Under the pieces are notes generated by a model that saw only the letters and a list, made by a program, of their open reading frames with translations, searched no databases and had not been told where the DNA came from. A program made the translations under genes and the position numbers. A stretch of DNA of 55,032 bases from Microbacterium sp. MYb54 (GTDB taxonomy: Bacteria; Actinomycetota; Actinomycetes; Actinomycetales; Microbacteriaceae). The DNA lies in NCBI RefSeq assembly GCF_002979515.1, contig NZ_PCPA01000022.1:1-55032 (forward strand), given 5' to 3'. This document shows, one piece after another, positions 47,054-54,088 of the stretch (the first letter of the stretch is position 1; every line of letters begins with the position of its first letter).

Positions 47054-47610
47054 TCCCGAATCTGGAGGCCGATGCGCACCGCCTCGTCGCGACGTTCGTG
47101 CCGCGTTCGGAGCGAGACCGTGATGCGCAGGCAGATTTCGCCTCGTTCTTCAGCGCAGACGGCGGCCCGGTGCATCGGGACTCCGGTCCCGATCACCTCA
47201 CCGCGTCGTGCGTCGTGTTCGATGCCTCGCTCCAGCACACGCTGCTCGTCTTCCACCGCAAGGGGCAGTTCTGGGTGCAGCCGGGCGGTCACGTCGAGGA
47301 CGAGGATGCTTCTGTCGTGACCGGAGCGCTGCGGGAGCTCGGCGAGGAGACCGGCATCGTCGTGGAGCCGATGATCGCCCCGCTCGCCTACGACCTCGAC
47401 CATCACGCCCTGTCGTCCCGCTTCGGCACCTGCGCCTCACACCTCGATATCGGGATCGCGGTCGTCGTCGGCCGCGAAGCCGAACTCACCGTGAGCGATG
47501 AGTCCGAAGACGTGAGGTGGTGGCCGGTCGATGCCCTGCCCACAGAGGTCCCGCCGCAGCTCCTACCCCGGCTCGAGAGACTACTAGCGCAGCTGCGCGA
47601 TCCACGCTAG
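47050..47610 (+). CDS. Nudix hydrolase
   Basis: A 186-residue protein with a Nudix fold. The Nudix box is GGHVEDEDASVVTGALRELG followed by EETGI; it keeps the REL-EE core, but the first acidic position is Asp and one residue is inserted relative to GX5EX7REUXEEXGU. This pattern recurs in actinobacterial relatives. It presumably hydrolyses a nucleoside diphosphate derivative. HHALSSRFG and HLDIGIAVVVG follow. Coupled by a four-base overlap to the MFS gene. Confidence 0.88.
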   Translation: MIPNLEADAHRLVATFVPRSERDRDAQADFASFFSADGGPVHRDSGPDHLTASCVVFDASLQHTLLVFHRKGQFWVQPGGHVEDEDASVVTGALRELGEETGIVVEPMIAPLAYDLDHHALSSRFGTCASHLDIGIAVVVGREAELTVSDESEDVRWWPVDALPTEVPPQLLPRLERLLAQLRDPR

Positions 47611-47621
47611 GGAGAATCCTG

Positions 47622-48062
47622 TCACCGCAGAGCCGTGCGGCTGGTGGCGGTCGACTCCAGCGGAACGCCGTCGGGCACGAACACGGACACCAACGGCGGA
47701 TGCCACTCCGCGGCGACGGTGACCAGGGCTGTGACGCCGTCAGGCGTTCCTGCCGCGGTGATCGACGCCTCCCCCGGCAGTGCGGCCACCAGAGCGTCGG
47801 CCTGTTCCTCGACACCGGCATCCGTCAGCTCGGCCCGCACGCCGCCATCGCTCACGACCAGGGCGAACCCGTCCGCACCGGCGAGCGCGGCAGAATCGGC
47901 GAGCGCGTCCAGCCGTTTCTGGGCGATGTAGAGATCGGTGGCGCAGACGCAGACGAAGATCACGGCAAGAGCGAGCAGCACGTAACCGAGGGTGAGGAGC
48001 AACACGCTCCCTTCGTCATGCCCGCCGACGGGCCTGTCCATCGTTCGAGCGTGGACTGTCAT
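47622..48062 (-). CDS. Tad-locus secreted/TadG-like protein (Rv3654c-like)
   Basis: A 146-residue protein with one membrane segment near the N-terminus (GSVLLLTLGYVLLALAVIFVCVCATDLY) followed by LYIAQKRLDALADSAALAGADG. That segment is typical of the TadE/TadG-like pseudopilin helper family and of Rv3654c-type proteins of actinobacterial Tad loci. The start at 48062 is set by a four-base overlap with the TadE-like gene upstream. It is the last gene of the pilus operon. Confidence 0.75.
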   Translation of the reverse strand: MTVHARTMDRPVGGHDEGSVLLLTLGYVLLALAVIFVCVCATDLYIAQKRLDALADSAALAGADGFALVVSDGGVRAELTDAGVEEQADALVAALPGEASITAAGTPDGVTALVTVAAEWHPPLVSVFVPDGVPLESTATSRTALR

Positions 48063-48511
48063 TCCGAGCCCCACAGCCGCGACACCTTCTGCACCGCTTC
48101 CGCCTGTACAGGGACCGCGGTCGCACGATCGAGACCGAGCATCTCCGGCACCAGCGGAAGCTGCACGCGCGTGGCGACAGTGACGATGATCGTCGCCCCG
48201 GCCGATGGGCACTCGACCACCGCTCGAGTGCAGACGAGCGTCATCTCGACCGCATCAGCGTCGAGGCCGTACTCGTCAACGATCCCTGCGAGCACGGCGT
48301 CGCTCCGTTCTGCGGCCGTCACAGCATCAGGGGCTCGCGAGATCACGCGCGCGATGTGGCGAGCCGCAGCCTCCGCTCCGAGCGTCTGCTCCTGGATCGC
48401 TCCGAGCGCGATCACGAGATAGACCAGCGGAACCAGGAGGATGACGCCGACGGCGATGAACTCGAGCGCCGCCGAACCATCCTCATTCACCGAACGTCTC
48501 GGCCGGCGCAT
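48059..48511 (-). CDS. TadE-like pilus assembly protein (second copy)
   Basis: A 150-residue pseudopilin-like protein. DGSAALEFIAVGVILLVPLVYLVIALGAIQ is the hydrophobic TadE-type helix with the conserved Glu early in it. The exported C-terminal part has two cysteines (LVCTRAVVECPS) and an AAARHIARVISRAPD helix. It overlaps the upstream TadE gene by 29 bases and the downstream gene by four. Confidence 0.8.
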   Translation of the reverse strand: MRRPRRSVNEDGSAALEFIAVGVILLVPLVYLVIALGAIQEQTLGAEAAARHIARVISRAPDAVTAAERSDAVLAGIVDEYGLDADAVEMTLVCTRAVVECPSAGATIIVTVATRVQLPLVPEMLGLDRATAVPVQAEAVQKVSRLWGSE

Positions 48512-48881
48512 GCGCTTCCACCTCCATCGCGAGAGGGATTCCGATCAGCCCGAGCAACGGGAAGGTGGTGCGGACGCGCACGTCGACCGTGTCGTACGGT
48601 GCAGACCCAGAGGTGCCGATCCGGACGTCTTCGGCATAGGCCGCGCCGATCGTCCGGGAGATCACGTCCCTGGTGCGCTCGATGCCTTCTTCCGGTGCCG
48701 TATCGGCGAGTGCCGCGTAGTAGGCGCCTTCGACCGCCGCATCGTGGACCACGTTGCGCACGTAGACGGCGAACGCGACCTGAAGGACCGCGAGGGTCAA
48801 GGCCGTGAGCAGCGTCCCCACCAGCACGAACTCCACCGGACTGGAGCCGCGATCGTCACCGAATCGGAGCCCGTCGGACAC
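48483..48881 (-). CDS. TadE-like pilus assembly protein
   Basis: A 132-residue TadE-family protein: DRGSSPVEFVLVGTLLTALTLAVLQVAF is the signal-like helix with the Glu at position +5, followed by VYVRNVVHDAAVEGAYYAA. In Tad systems such minor pseudopilins are processed by the prepilin peptidase and help pilus biogenesis. The start is GTG, one base after the pilin-gene stop. Confidence 0.83.
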   Translation of the reverse strand: MSDGLRFGDDRGSSPVEFVLVGTLLTALTLAVLQVAFAVYVRNVVHDAAVEGAYYAALADTAPEEGIERTRDVISRTIGAAYAEDVRIGTSGSAPYDTVDVRVRTTFPLLGLIGIPLAMEVEAHAPAETFGE

Positions 48882-48882
48882 C

Positions 48883-49095
48883 TCAGAGTCCCGAGACCCG
48901 TTGGATCGCCTGCTCGAACAGCGAGGTCAGCGCAGGACCCGCGACGGCCCAGATGAGCACCACCAGACCAGCCGTCATCAGTGTGACGAGGACCCAGCCA
49001 GGCACGTCGCCGGTATCGTCGCCCGCGAACGCGCGGAGTCGTGACGAGATGGCGCCTCGAGTGGTTCGCCGTCGGTCGGCTTGTCGTGCAGTCAT
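48883..49095 (-). CDS. Flp-type pilin-like small protein
   Basis: A 70-residue protein with a basic N-terminus (~25 residues) and one membrane helix (GDVPGWVLVTLMTAGLVVLIWAVAGPAL). Size, topology and location between tadC and tadE genes identify it as the probable major pilin subunit. The usual Glu at +5 of Flp pilins is not evident, so cleavage may be unusual. No prepilin peptidase is in the locus. Confidence 0.7.
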   Translation of the reverse strand: MTARQADRRRTTRGAISSRLRAFAGDDTGDVPGWVLVTLMTAGLVVLIWAVAGPALTSLFEQAIQRVSGL

Positions 49096-49116
49096 GGTGG
49101 TCCTTTCGTTGGTGGA

Positions 49117-50055
49117 TCAGCCGATGCCGAGCCTGAGGATGAAGAGTCCCGGATAGACGGCGAAGAGCACCGAGAGCGGGAGGATGAGGAAGACGAGAGG
49201 GAGGAGCATCAGGATCTCCTTGCGCCCCGCCTGCTCGATGAGCACCCGCTTCGCGTCTTCTCGCGCATCGCCCGCCTGCGCGTGCAGCACGGCGGCGAGG
49301 GGCGCACCGTGCTCGAGCGCCGCGATCACCTGGTCGACGGCCCGAGAGAGCCCGGGCAGCTGGAGACGTCTGGCCATCTCGCTCAGCGCATCGGCCAGGG
49401 GCGATCCGGTGCCGACCGCAAGCACGACCTGTCGGAGTTCGACGGTGAGTTCACCGGAGCCGACGTCGGCAACACGGCGCAAGGAGTCGAGGAATCCCTC
49501 ACCGGCGGAGAGACACAGCGCGAGGAACTCCAGGGTCGTCGGAAGCTCGTCGGTGAGTCGCACCCGTCGGGCCTTGGCCCGCGCCGACAGCTGTGCGTCG
49601 TAGCCTGCAGCGGCCGCCGCACCGCAGAGCAGAGGCATCACGCTCGTCGGCACCGACATGCGTCCGGTCAGTGCGAGAACGGTCAGCGCGATCGCCCCCA
49701 CACCTATCCCTGCGAGGCCCCATCCCAACTGCCGCCCCCGGAAGGACGCGGGATCCGTGCGCACCCCGGCTTGAGCGAGTCGCTGTCGAAGCGCTTCTCC
49801 CCCGCCGAGCATCCGCTCGAATCCGCTCCGGGCTCTCTCCCACAGCGTCCGGCCGCTCGCGGGGAGTGCTCCCGCTGCGGGAAGGATGCCGCGGGGCAGG
49901 CTCTCGTCAGGGACGACATCACGCACGTACAGCCCGATGCGAACGGCCAAGTTGAGCGCCCTCCAGCGCGGAAGCACCGAGAGCATGCTCAGCACTCCTG
50001 CGGCGAAAGCGCCGCCGATCAGCACGGCGCTGGCGAGCGCCGAGAGCCCGTTCAT
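49117..50055 (-). CDS. tadC: Type II secretion F family protein (TadC-like)
   Basis: A 312-residue inner-membrane platform protein. The start MNGLSALASAVLIGGAFAAG is at 50055, set by a four-base overlap with tadB; an open frame continues upstream but overlaps tadB. The GspF domain (LTDELPTTLEFLALCLSAGEGFLDSLRRVA, then LVFLILPLSVLFAVYPGLFIL) lies in the second half. It works with TadB and the TadA ATPase to drive pilin assembly. Confidence 0.88.
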   Translation of the reverse strand: MNGLSALASAVLIGGAFAAGVLSMLSVLPRWRALNLAVRIGLYVRDVVPDESLPRGILPAAGALPASGRTLWERARSGFERMLGGGEALRQRLAQAGVRTDPASFRGRQLGWGLAGIGVGAIALTVLALTGRMSVPTSVMPLLCGAAAAAGYDAQLSARAKARRVRLTDELPTTLEFLALCLSAGEGFLDSLRRVADVGSGELTVELRQVVLAVGTGSPLADALSEMARRLQLPGLSRAVDQVIAALEHGAPLAAVLHAQAGDAREDAKRVLIEQAGRKEILMLLPLVFLILPLSVLFAVYPGLFILRLGIG

Positions 50056-50906
50056 CCGAACCACCGCCGCGGCTCGGGAAGGCGCCCGATGCGGACCATG
50101 ATGTGGAAGGCGAGGATCGAGACGGCAGCACCCGCGCAGATCACGAGCACGCCCTCGGGAGTGCCGTAGGCCGCTGCCCCTTCGGGGCGAAGCACGAGCA
50201 GGCCGAGGATCACCCACGGCGCGACAGCGCCGAGAACGGCGGCGCCGCGGATCCACGACTGTCGCGCTTCGACTTCGCCTCGCAGCGCGGCGTCTGCCCG
50301 CACCGAGCTCGAGAGCGCGCGAAGCACGCCGATCAGCTCGGTGCCACCGACCTGACGCGCCATGCGCAAGGTCTCGGCGATCCGGTCCCCGATGGGATCC
50401 GCCAAGGTGGACTTGAGCCGATCGAGACTCGTCTCGAACCTGCCACTCGCACGGAGGTCTCGCGCGAACACGACGAAGGCCGGGCGGAGCATCTTCGGCG
50501 CGGACTCGGCCAGACTCGCCACTGCGTCGGGAAGCGACAACCCGACGCGGATCGATGCGATCAGGAGGTCGCACACATCGGGCCACAGCTGGCGCCGCAA
50601 CCGCCGCAAGCGCAGCCTCCGCCCACGGAGGAACATGACGGGTGCCGCGGCGCCCGCGAGTCCAGCCAGCAGTGCGAGCACAGCCAGTCCTGTGAGCAAC
50701 CAGACCGTGGATGCCGCGACCAGCCCGGCGGCGACGATCACGGTCATGAGTGTGCGCTGCGAGAAATCGAGACCCGCCTCCTCGATGAGCCGCACGAGTC
50801 GGCCCTGCTTCGCGGTCGGCGCAGCCCCCTCCCGTCGGGGCCACATCCAGGGTGAGAGGCATAAGAGCACACCCGCCGCGAGGGCGGCGCCGACGAACAC
50901 CGTCAC
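50052..50906 (-). CDS. tadB: Type II secretion F family protein (TadB-like)
   Basis: A 284-residue platform protein. N-terminal membrane segments (VFVGAALAAGVLLCLSPWMW) and a central pair are followed by the GspF domain: LWPDVCDLLIASIRVGLSLPDAVASLAESAP, then RMARQVGGTELIGVLRALSSSVRAD. It overlaps tadA by four bases at the start and tadC by four bases at the end. Confidence 0.88.
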   Translation of the reverse strand: MTVFVGAALAAGVLLCLSPWMWPRREGAAPTAKQGRLVRLIEEAGLDFSQRTLMTVIVAAGLVAASTVWLLTGLAVLALLAGLAGAAAPVMFLRGRRLRLRRLRRQLWPDVCDLLIASIRVGLSLPDAVASLAESAPKMLRPAFVVFARDLRASGRFETSLDRLKSTLADPIGDRIAETLRMARQVGGTELIGVLRALSSSVRADAALRGEVEARQSWIRGAAVLGAVAPWVILGLLVLRPEGAAAYGTPEGVLVICAGAAVSILAFHIMVRIGRLPEPRRWFG

Positions 50907-52099
50907 GATGCGACCTCCACGGGGCGGAACTCTCTGCGTCCCGCCTGCACCGTGGCCTTCGATCGCGCGCTCGTGGAGAAGACCGTCTTCGTGCGGATAC
51001 GCCCGTCGTCGACGTCGCCAGTGGGGGCGATGATCTCCTGCACACGACGTCGGCCGTCGTCTTCGCGGACGCAGTGGACCACCAGATCGATCGAGGCGGC
51101 GAGCGCGGGGGCGATGAAGGCTCGATCGATGTTCCGCCCCGCGAGGAGCGGCAGGATGCTCAGCTTCTCGATGGCCTCGATCGCGGAGTTCGCATGCACC
51201 GTGCAGGCCCCCGGCACACCTGTGTTGAGTGCGAGCACGAGATCGAGAGCCTCGGCCTCGCGTACCTCGCCGACGACCAGTCGGTCTGGTCGCATCCGCA
51301 ACGCTTCTTTCACCAGCCGCCGCAGCGTGATCTCGCCGGTGCCTTCGAGACTGGCCTGACGCCCTTGGAGCGCGACCAGGTCGGAACCTTCGACGGCGAG
51401 TTCGAATGTCTCCTCGACGGTGACGATGCGTTGCGAGTCGGCGCAGGAGGCGAGCAGAGCACCGAGCATCGTGGTCTTGCCTGCATGTGTCGCCCCCGAC
51501 ACGATCACACTGCGGCCCTCGTTCATGGCCGTGCGCAGCAGCTCTGCGACTCCGCCTGTCACCATGCCCTGTGCTGTCAGCGCCTCGAGTGAGCGATACT
51601 TCGGGAGGAACTTACGGATGTTCACCGCCCATCCGCCCCGCACGACATCGGCGATGGCCACGTGCAGCCGCGAGCCGTCGGGAAGCGACGCGTCGACGAA
51701 CGGCTGACTGATGTCCACCCGCCGGCCGGTGGACTGCAGCATCCGTTCTATGAGATCGCGCACCGCCACCTCGTCGAGGCGGAGCCTCGTGCGCTCGGCC
51801 ATGCCTTCTCGCGCAATGTGCACCCTTCCGTCGCCGTTCAGCCAGATCTCCTCGATCTCCGGATCGTCGAGCAGCGGCTGCAGCGCCCCGAACCCGCCGA
51901 GCGATGCCAGAACCTCCCGCACGCACGCCGCCTCATCGTCGATCAGCGCCTCTCCGCGCGCCAGGGCGAGATCATCGTGGCGGCGCACCTCCGCGTGGGT
52001 GATGCGCCACGCGGCGTCCGGATCGATCGAGGGGTCGATGCCCTCGGCACGCAGTCGCGACCGCACGCGCTCGGCGACAAGGGCGGACGGTTGATTCAC
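50903..52099 (-). CDS. tadA: TadA/CpaF-type pilus assembly ATPase
   Basis: A 398-residue hexameric secretion ATPase of the type NCBI labels TadA family conjugal transfer-associated ATPase. Walker A is SGATHAGKTTML; the Asp/His box follows (EETFELAVEGSDLVALQGRQ), and Walker B is RPDRLVVGEVREAEALDL, with the His box CTVHANSA. It is the first gene of an operon encoding ATPase, two platform proteins, pilin and three pseudopilin-like proteins. The TadZ/Ssd localisation protein and outer components are absent here. The start is GTG. Confidence 0.93.
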   Translation of the reverse strand: MNQPSALVAERVRSRLRAEGIDPSIDPDAAWRITHAEVRRHDDLALARGEALIDDEAACVREVLASLGGFGALQPLLDDPEIEEIWLNGDGRVHIAREGMAERTRLRLDEVAVRDLIERMLQSTGRRVDISQPFVDASLPDGSRLHVAIADVVRGGWAVNIRKFLPKYRSLEALTAQGMVTGGVAELLRTAMNEGRSVIVSGATHAGKTTMLGALLASCADSQRIVTVEETFELAVEGSDLVALQGRQASLEGTGEITLRRLVKEALRMRPDRLVVGEVREAEALDLVLALNTGVPGACTVHANSAIEAIEKLSILPLLAGRNIDRAFIAPALAASIDLVVHCVREDDGRRRVQEIIAPTGDVDDGRIRTKTVFSTSARSKATVQAGRREFRPVEVAS

Positions 52100-52138
52100 T
52101 CAGGCATCCTCGCAACAATCCGCATCCGGCCTCCGAAG

Positions 52139-52147
52139 TTATCCACA
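52139..52147 (+). promoter_or_regulatory. Single consensus DnaA box
   Basis: TTATCCACA exactly matches the DnaA box consensus. It lies between tadA and tRNA-Leu, 40 bases upstream of tadA. It stands alone, so it is not a replication origin; it may be a titration or regulatory site, or chance. Confidence 0.4.
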
Positions 52148-52170
52148 GACGCGAACTGCGGGCTGATCCC

Positions 52171-52199
52171 CAGACAGAGGTTTCAGCGGTCAGTAGACT
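52171..52199 (+). promoter_or_regulatory. Promoter of the tRNA-Leu gene
   Basis: CAGACA (52171-52176), a 17-base spacer and TAGACT (52194-52199), ending 11 bases before the mature tRNA. Confidence 0.5.
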
Positions 52200-52210
52200 G
52201 TTTCCACCGC

Positions 52211-52292
52211 GCGGGAGTGGTGGAATTGGCAGACACGCAGGATTTAGGTTCCTGTGCCCCAGGGCGTGTGGGTTCAAGTCCCACCTTCCGCA
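52211..52292 (+). tRNA. tRNA-Leu(UAG)
   Basis: An 82-base class II tRNA. The acceptor stem GCGGGAG (52211-52217) pairs with CTTCCGC (52285-52291), with discriminator A at 52292. The anticodon stem CAGGA/TCCTG frames the loop TTTAGGT, anticodon TAG at 52245-52247. A long variable arm (GCCCCAGGGCGT region) and the T-arm GTGGGTTCAAGTCCCAC follow. CCA is not encoded. Confidence 0.97.
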
Positions 52293-52387
52293 CGAGCACG
52301 ATGGCACCCTTCTCAGGCCGCTACGTCGTCGCTCAGCTTCACCGCCGACCATTCACGACCGACGGGACTCCCCCAGTGCTCGAAACC

Positions 52388-53167
52388 ATGTTGCACGCAC
52401 CGACCGCCCTCATCCCCTGGCTCGACCCCGCCACGATCATCGGGACCGCTGGGCCATGGGCGCTGCTCGTCGTGTGCTTCATCATCTTCGCGGAGACCGG
52501 TCTGCTCGTCGGATTCCTGCTTCCCGGAGACACTCTCCTGGTGATCGCTGGTCTTCTCTCACACCCGATCGCGGGGTCGGAGCACGGCGTCTTCGGCATC
52601 AGCGTCTGGTGGGTCGCCCTGCTCATCGGCCTTGCGGCGTTCGTGGGTGGTGAGGTCGGATACGTCATCGGCCACAAGGGCGGACCTGCGGTGTTCGAGC
52701 GCAAGGAGTCGGGTCTCTTCAGCAAGAAGAACGTCGAGCGCACGAATGCGTTCTTCGAGCGCTTCGGCGGTATCACCGTGATCCTCGCGCGCTTCGTGCC
52801 GATCGTGCGCACGTTCGCCCCGGTCGCTGCCGGCGTCGGCCACATGCCGTGGCGCAAGTACACGCTCTACAACCTGATCGGTGCGATCCTGTGGGGCTTC
52901 GGGCTCACGATGTTCGGCTACCTCATCGGGTTCATCCCGCCGGTCGCCGAGTTCGTGGAGAGCTACATCGACCTCATCCTCCTCGCTGCGGTCGGCGGCA
53001 CCGCCCTCGTGACGCTGTGGCACTACCTCTCCGAGCGTCACAAGGCGAAGAAGGCCGCAGCTGCAGGCGAAGACGTGGTCACCGACGCCGAAGAGGCGCA
53101 GGAACTCGTGCTCGATGCGGATGTCTTCGACCGCGCCCCTGACCTGGACGGCGACGGCAAGCACTGA
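52388..53167 (+). CDS. DedA family membrane protein
   Basis: A 259-residue DedA/SNARE-associated-type protein. FAETGLLVGFLLPGDTLLVIAGLL and RFGGITVILARFVPIVRTFAPVAAGVGHM are the family hallmarks; the latter includes the conserved Arg residues. About five membrane segments and an acidic cytoplasmic tail (EDVVTDAEEAQELVLDAD) follow. Members are needed for membrane lipid and proton homeostasis, and some act as undecaprenyl-phosphate flippases. ATG at 52388 is used; a GTG at 52376 is four codons earlier. Confidence 0.9.
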   Translation: MLHAPTALIPWLDPATIIGTAGPWALLVVCFIIFAETGLLVGFLLPGDTLLVIAGLLSHPIAGSEHGVFGISVWWVALLIGLAAFVGGEVGYVIGHKGGPAVFERKESGLFSKKNVERTNAFFERFGGITVILARFVPIVRTFAPVAAGVGHMPWRKYTLYNLIGAILWGFGLTMFGYLIGFIPPVAEFVESYIDLILLAAVGGTALVTLWHYLSERHKAKKAAAAGEDVVTDAEEAQELVLDADVFDRAPDLDGDGKH

Positions 53168-53173
53168 TCTGCT

Positions 53174-53203
53174 CGTCCGGCTTCGATTGCTCGGTGCCGG
53201 ACG
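53174..53203. terminator. Bidirectional terminator between dedA and ku
   Basis: CGTCCGGC (53174-53181) pairs with GCCGGACG (53196-53203) around a 14-base loop, in the 37-base gap of these converging genes. Confidence 0.55.
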
Positions 53204-53204
53204 C

Positions 53205-54014
53205 TCAGCCCGCGTTCTTGGCGCGTTCTTCTTTCGAGCGCGCAACGCTCGCCCTGAGCGCCTCCATCAGATCGATGACCTCGCCCCCTTCGGCCGCCTT
53301 CTCGGCCTCTCCGAAGGTCTCGGCGACGTCGAAGGTGTCGCCCGCCTCGATCTTCGCGTCGATGAGCGTACGGAGCTCCTTCTGGTACTCGTCGACGAAC
53401 GCTTCAGGGTCGAAGTCGGCCGAGTAGCTGTCGACGAGCGACGCCGAGAGCTCGAGCTCCTTCTTGGAGATCCTCACGTCTTCATCCAGCGCTGGGAACG
53501 CGGCTTCGCGCACCTCGTCGGCCCACAGCAGCGTCTGCAGCACGAGCACCTTGCCGCGCACACGGAGGGCTGCGAGCCGCGTCTTCTGCCGGAGCGTGAA
53601 CCGCACGATTGCGGTGCGATCCGTCTGCTCCAAGGTCTTGCGCAACAGCACGTACGCCTTCGGAGACTTCGAGTCCGGCTCCAGGTAGTACGGCTTGTCG
53701 AGTGTGAGCAGATCGACCTGGTCTGAGGGCACGAACTCGACGACATCGATCTCGCGGCTCTTCTCCGCAGGGAGCGCCGCAAGGTCGTCCTTGGTGAGCA
53801 CCACGGTCTGACCTTCGTCGACGTAGGCGCGGTCGATGTCGGCGTACGCCACGGTCTCGCCGCACACCTCGCACGTGCGCTGGTAGCGGATCCGGCCGCC
53901 GTCCTTCTCGTGCACCTGATGCAGCGGCACGTCGTGGTCCTCGGTCGCGGAGTACACCTTGACCGGAACGTTCACGAGCCCGAACGTCAGTGCGCCCTTC
54001 CAGATCGTCCTCAT
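53205..54014 (-). CDS. ku: Non-homologous end-joining protein Ku
   Basis: A 269-residue bacterial Ku that caps DNA ends and recruits LigD. MRTIWKGALTFGLVNVPVKVYSAT, CEVCGETVAYADIDRAYV and FTLRQKTRLAALRVRGKVLVLQTL are diagnostic; the C-terminal ~40 residues are acidic/basic, as in relatives. An in-frame GTG five codons upstream exists; MRTIW is the usual family start. It is divergent from ligD, forming a two-gene repair unit. Confidence 0.95.
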   Translation of the reverse strand: MRTIWKGALTFGLVNVPVKVYSATEDHDVPLHQVHEKDGGRIRYQRTCEVCGETVAYADIDRAYVDEGQTVVLTKDDLAALPAEKSREIDVVEFVPSDQVDLLTLDKPYYLEPDSKSPKAYVLLRKTLEQTDRTAIVRFTLRQKTRLAALRVRGKVLVLQTLLWADEVREAAFPALDEDVRISKKELELSASLVDSYSADFDPEAFVDEYQKELRTLIDAKIEAGDTFDVAETFGEAEKAAEGGEVIDLMEALRASVARSKEERAKNAG

Positions 54015-54055
54015 GACACCAGTAGACACCAGCCACAGCCGTCACGACCAGTCCC

Positions 54056-54082
54056 TTGACTACGCCGGCCTTTGACTACGCT
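54056..54082 (+). promoter_or_regulatory. Leaderless promoter of ligD inside a 16-bp duplication
   Basis: TTGACT (54056-54061), a 15-base spacer and TACGCT (54077-54082), then six bases to the ATG at 54089. The TTGACTACGC unit occurs twice with a 16-base period (54056 and 54072), so the duplicated copy provides the -10. Confidence 0.5.
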
Positions 54083-54088
54083 GGCCCC

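Noticed and set aside
49117..51045. tadC fused to a long N-terminal region
   Set aside because: The extra region is the shadow of tadB and tadA; MNGLSALAS at 50055 fits the membrane topology and overlap.
52139..52147. Replication origin
   Set aside because: A single DnaA box with no cluster, no AT-rich unwinding region and no dnaA/dnaN neighbours.
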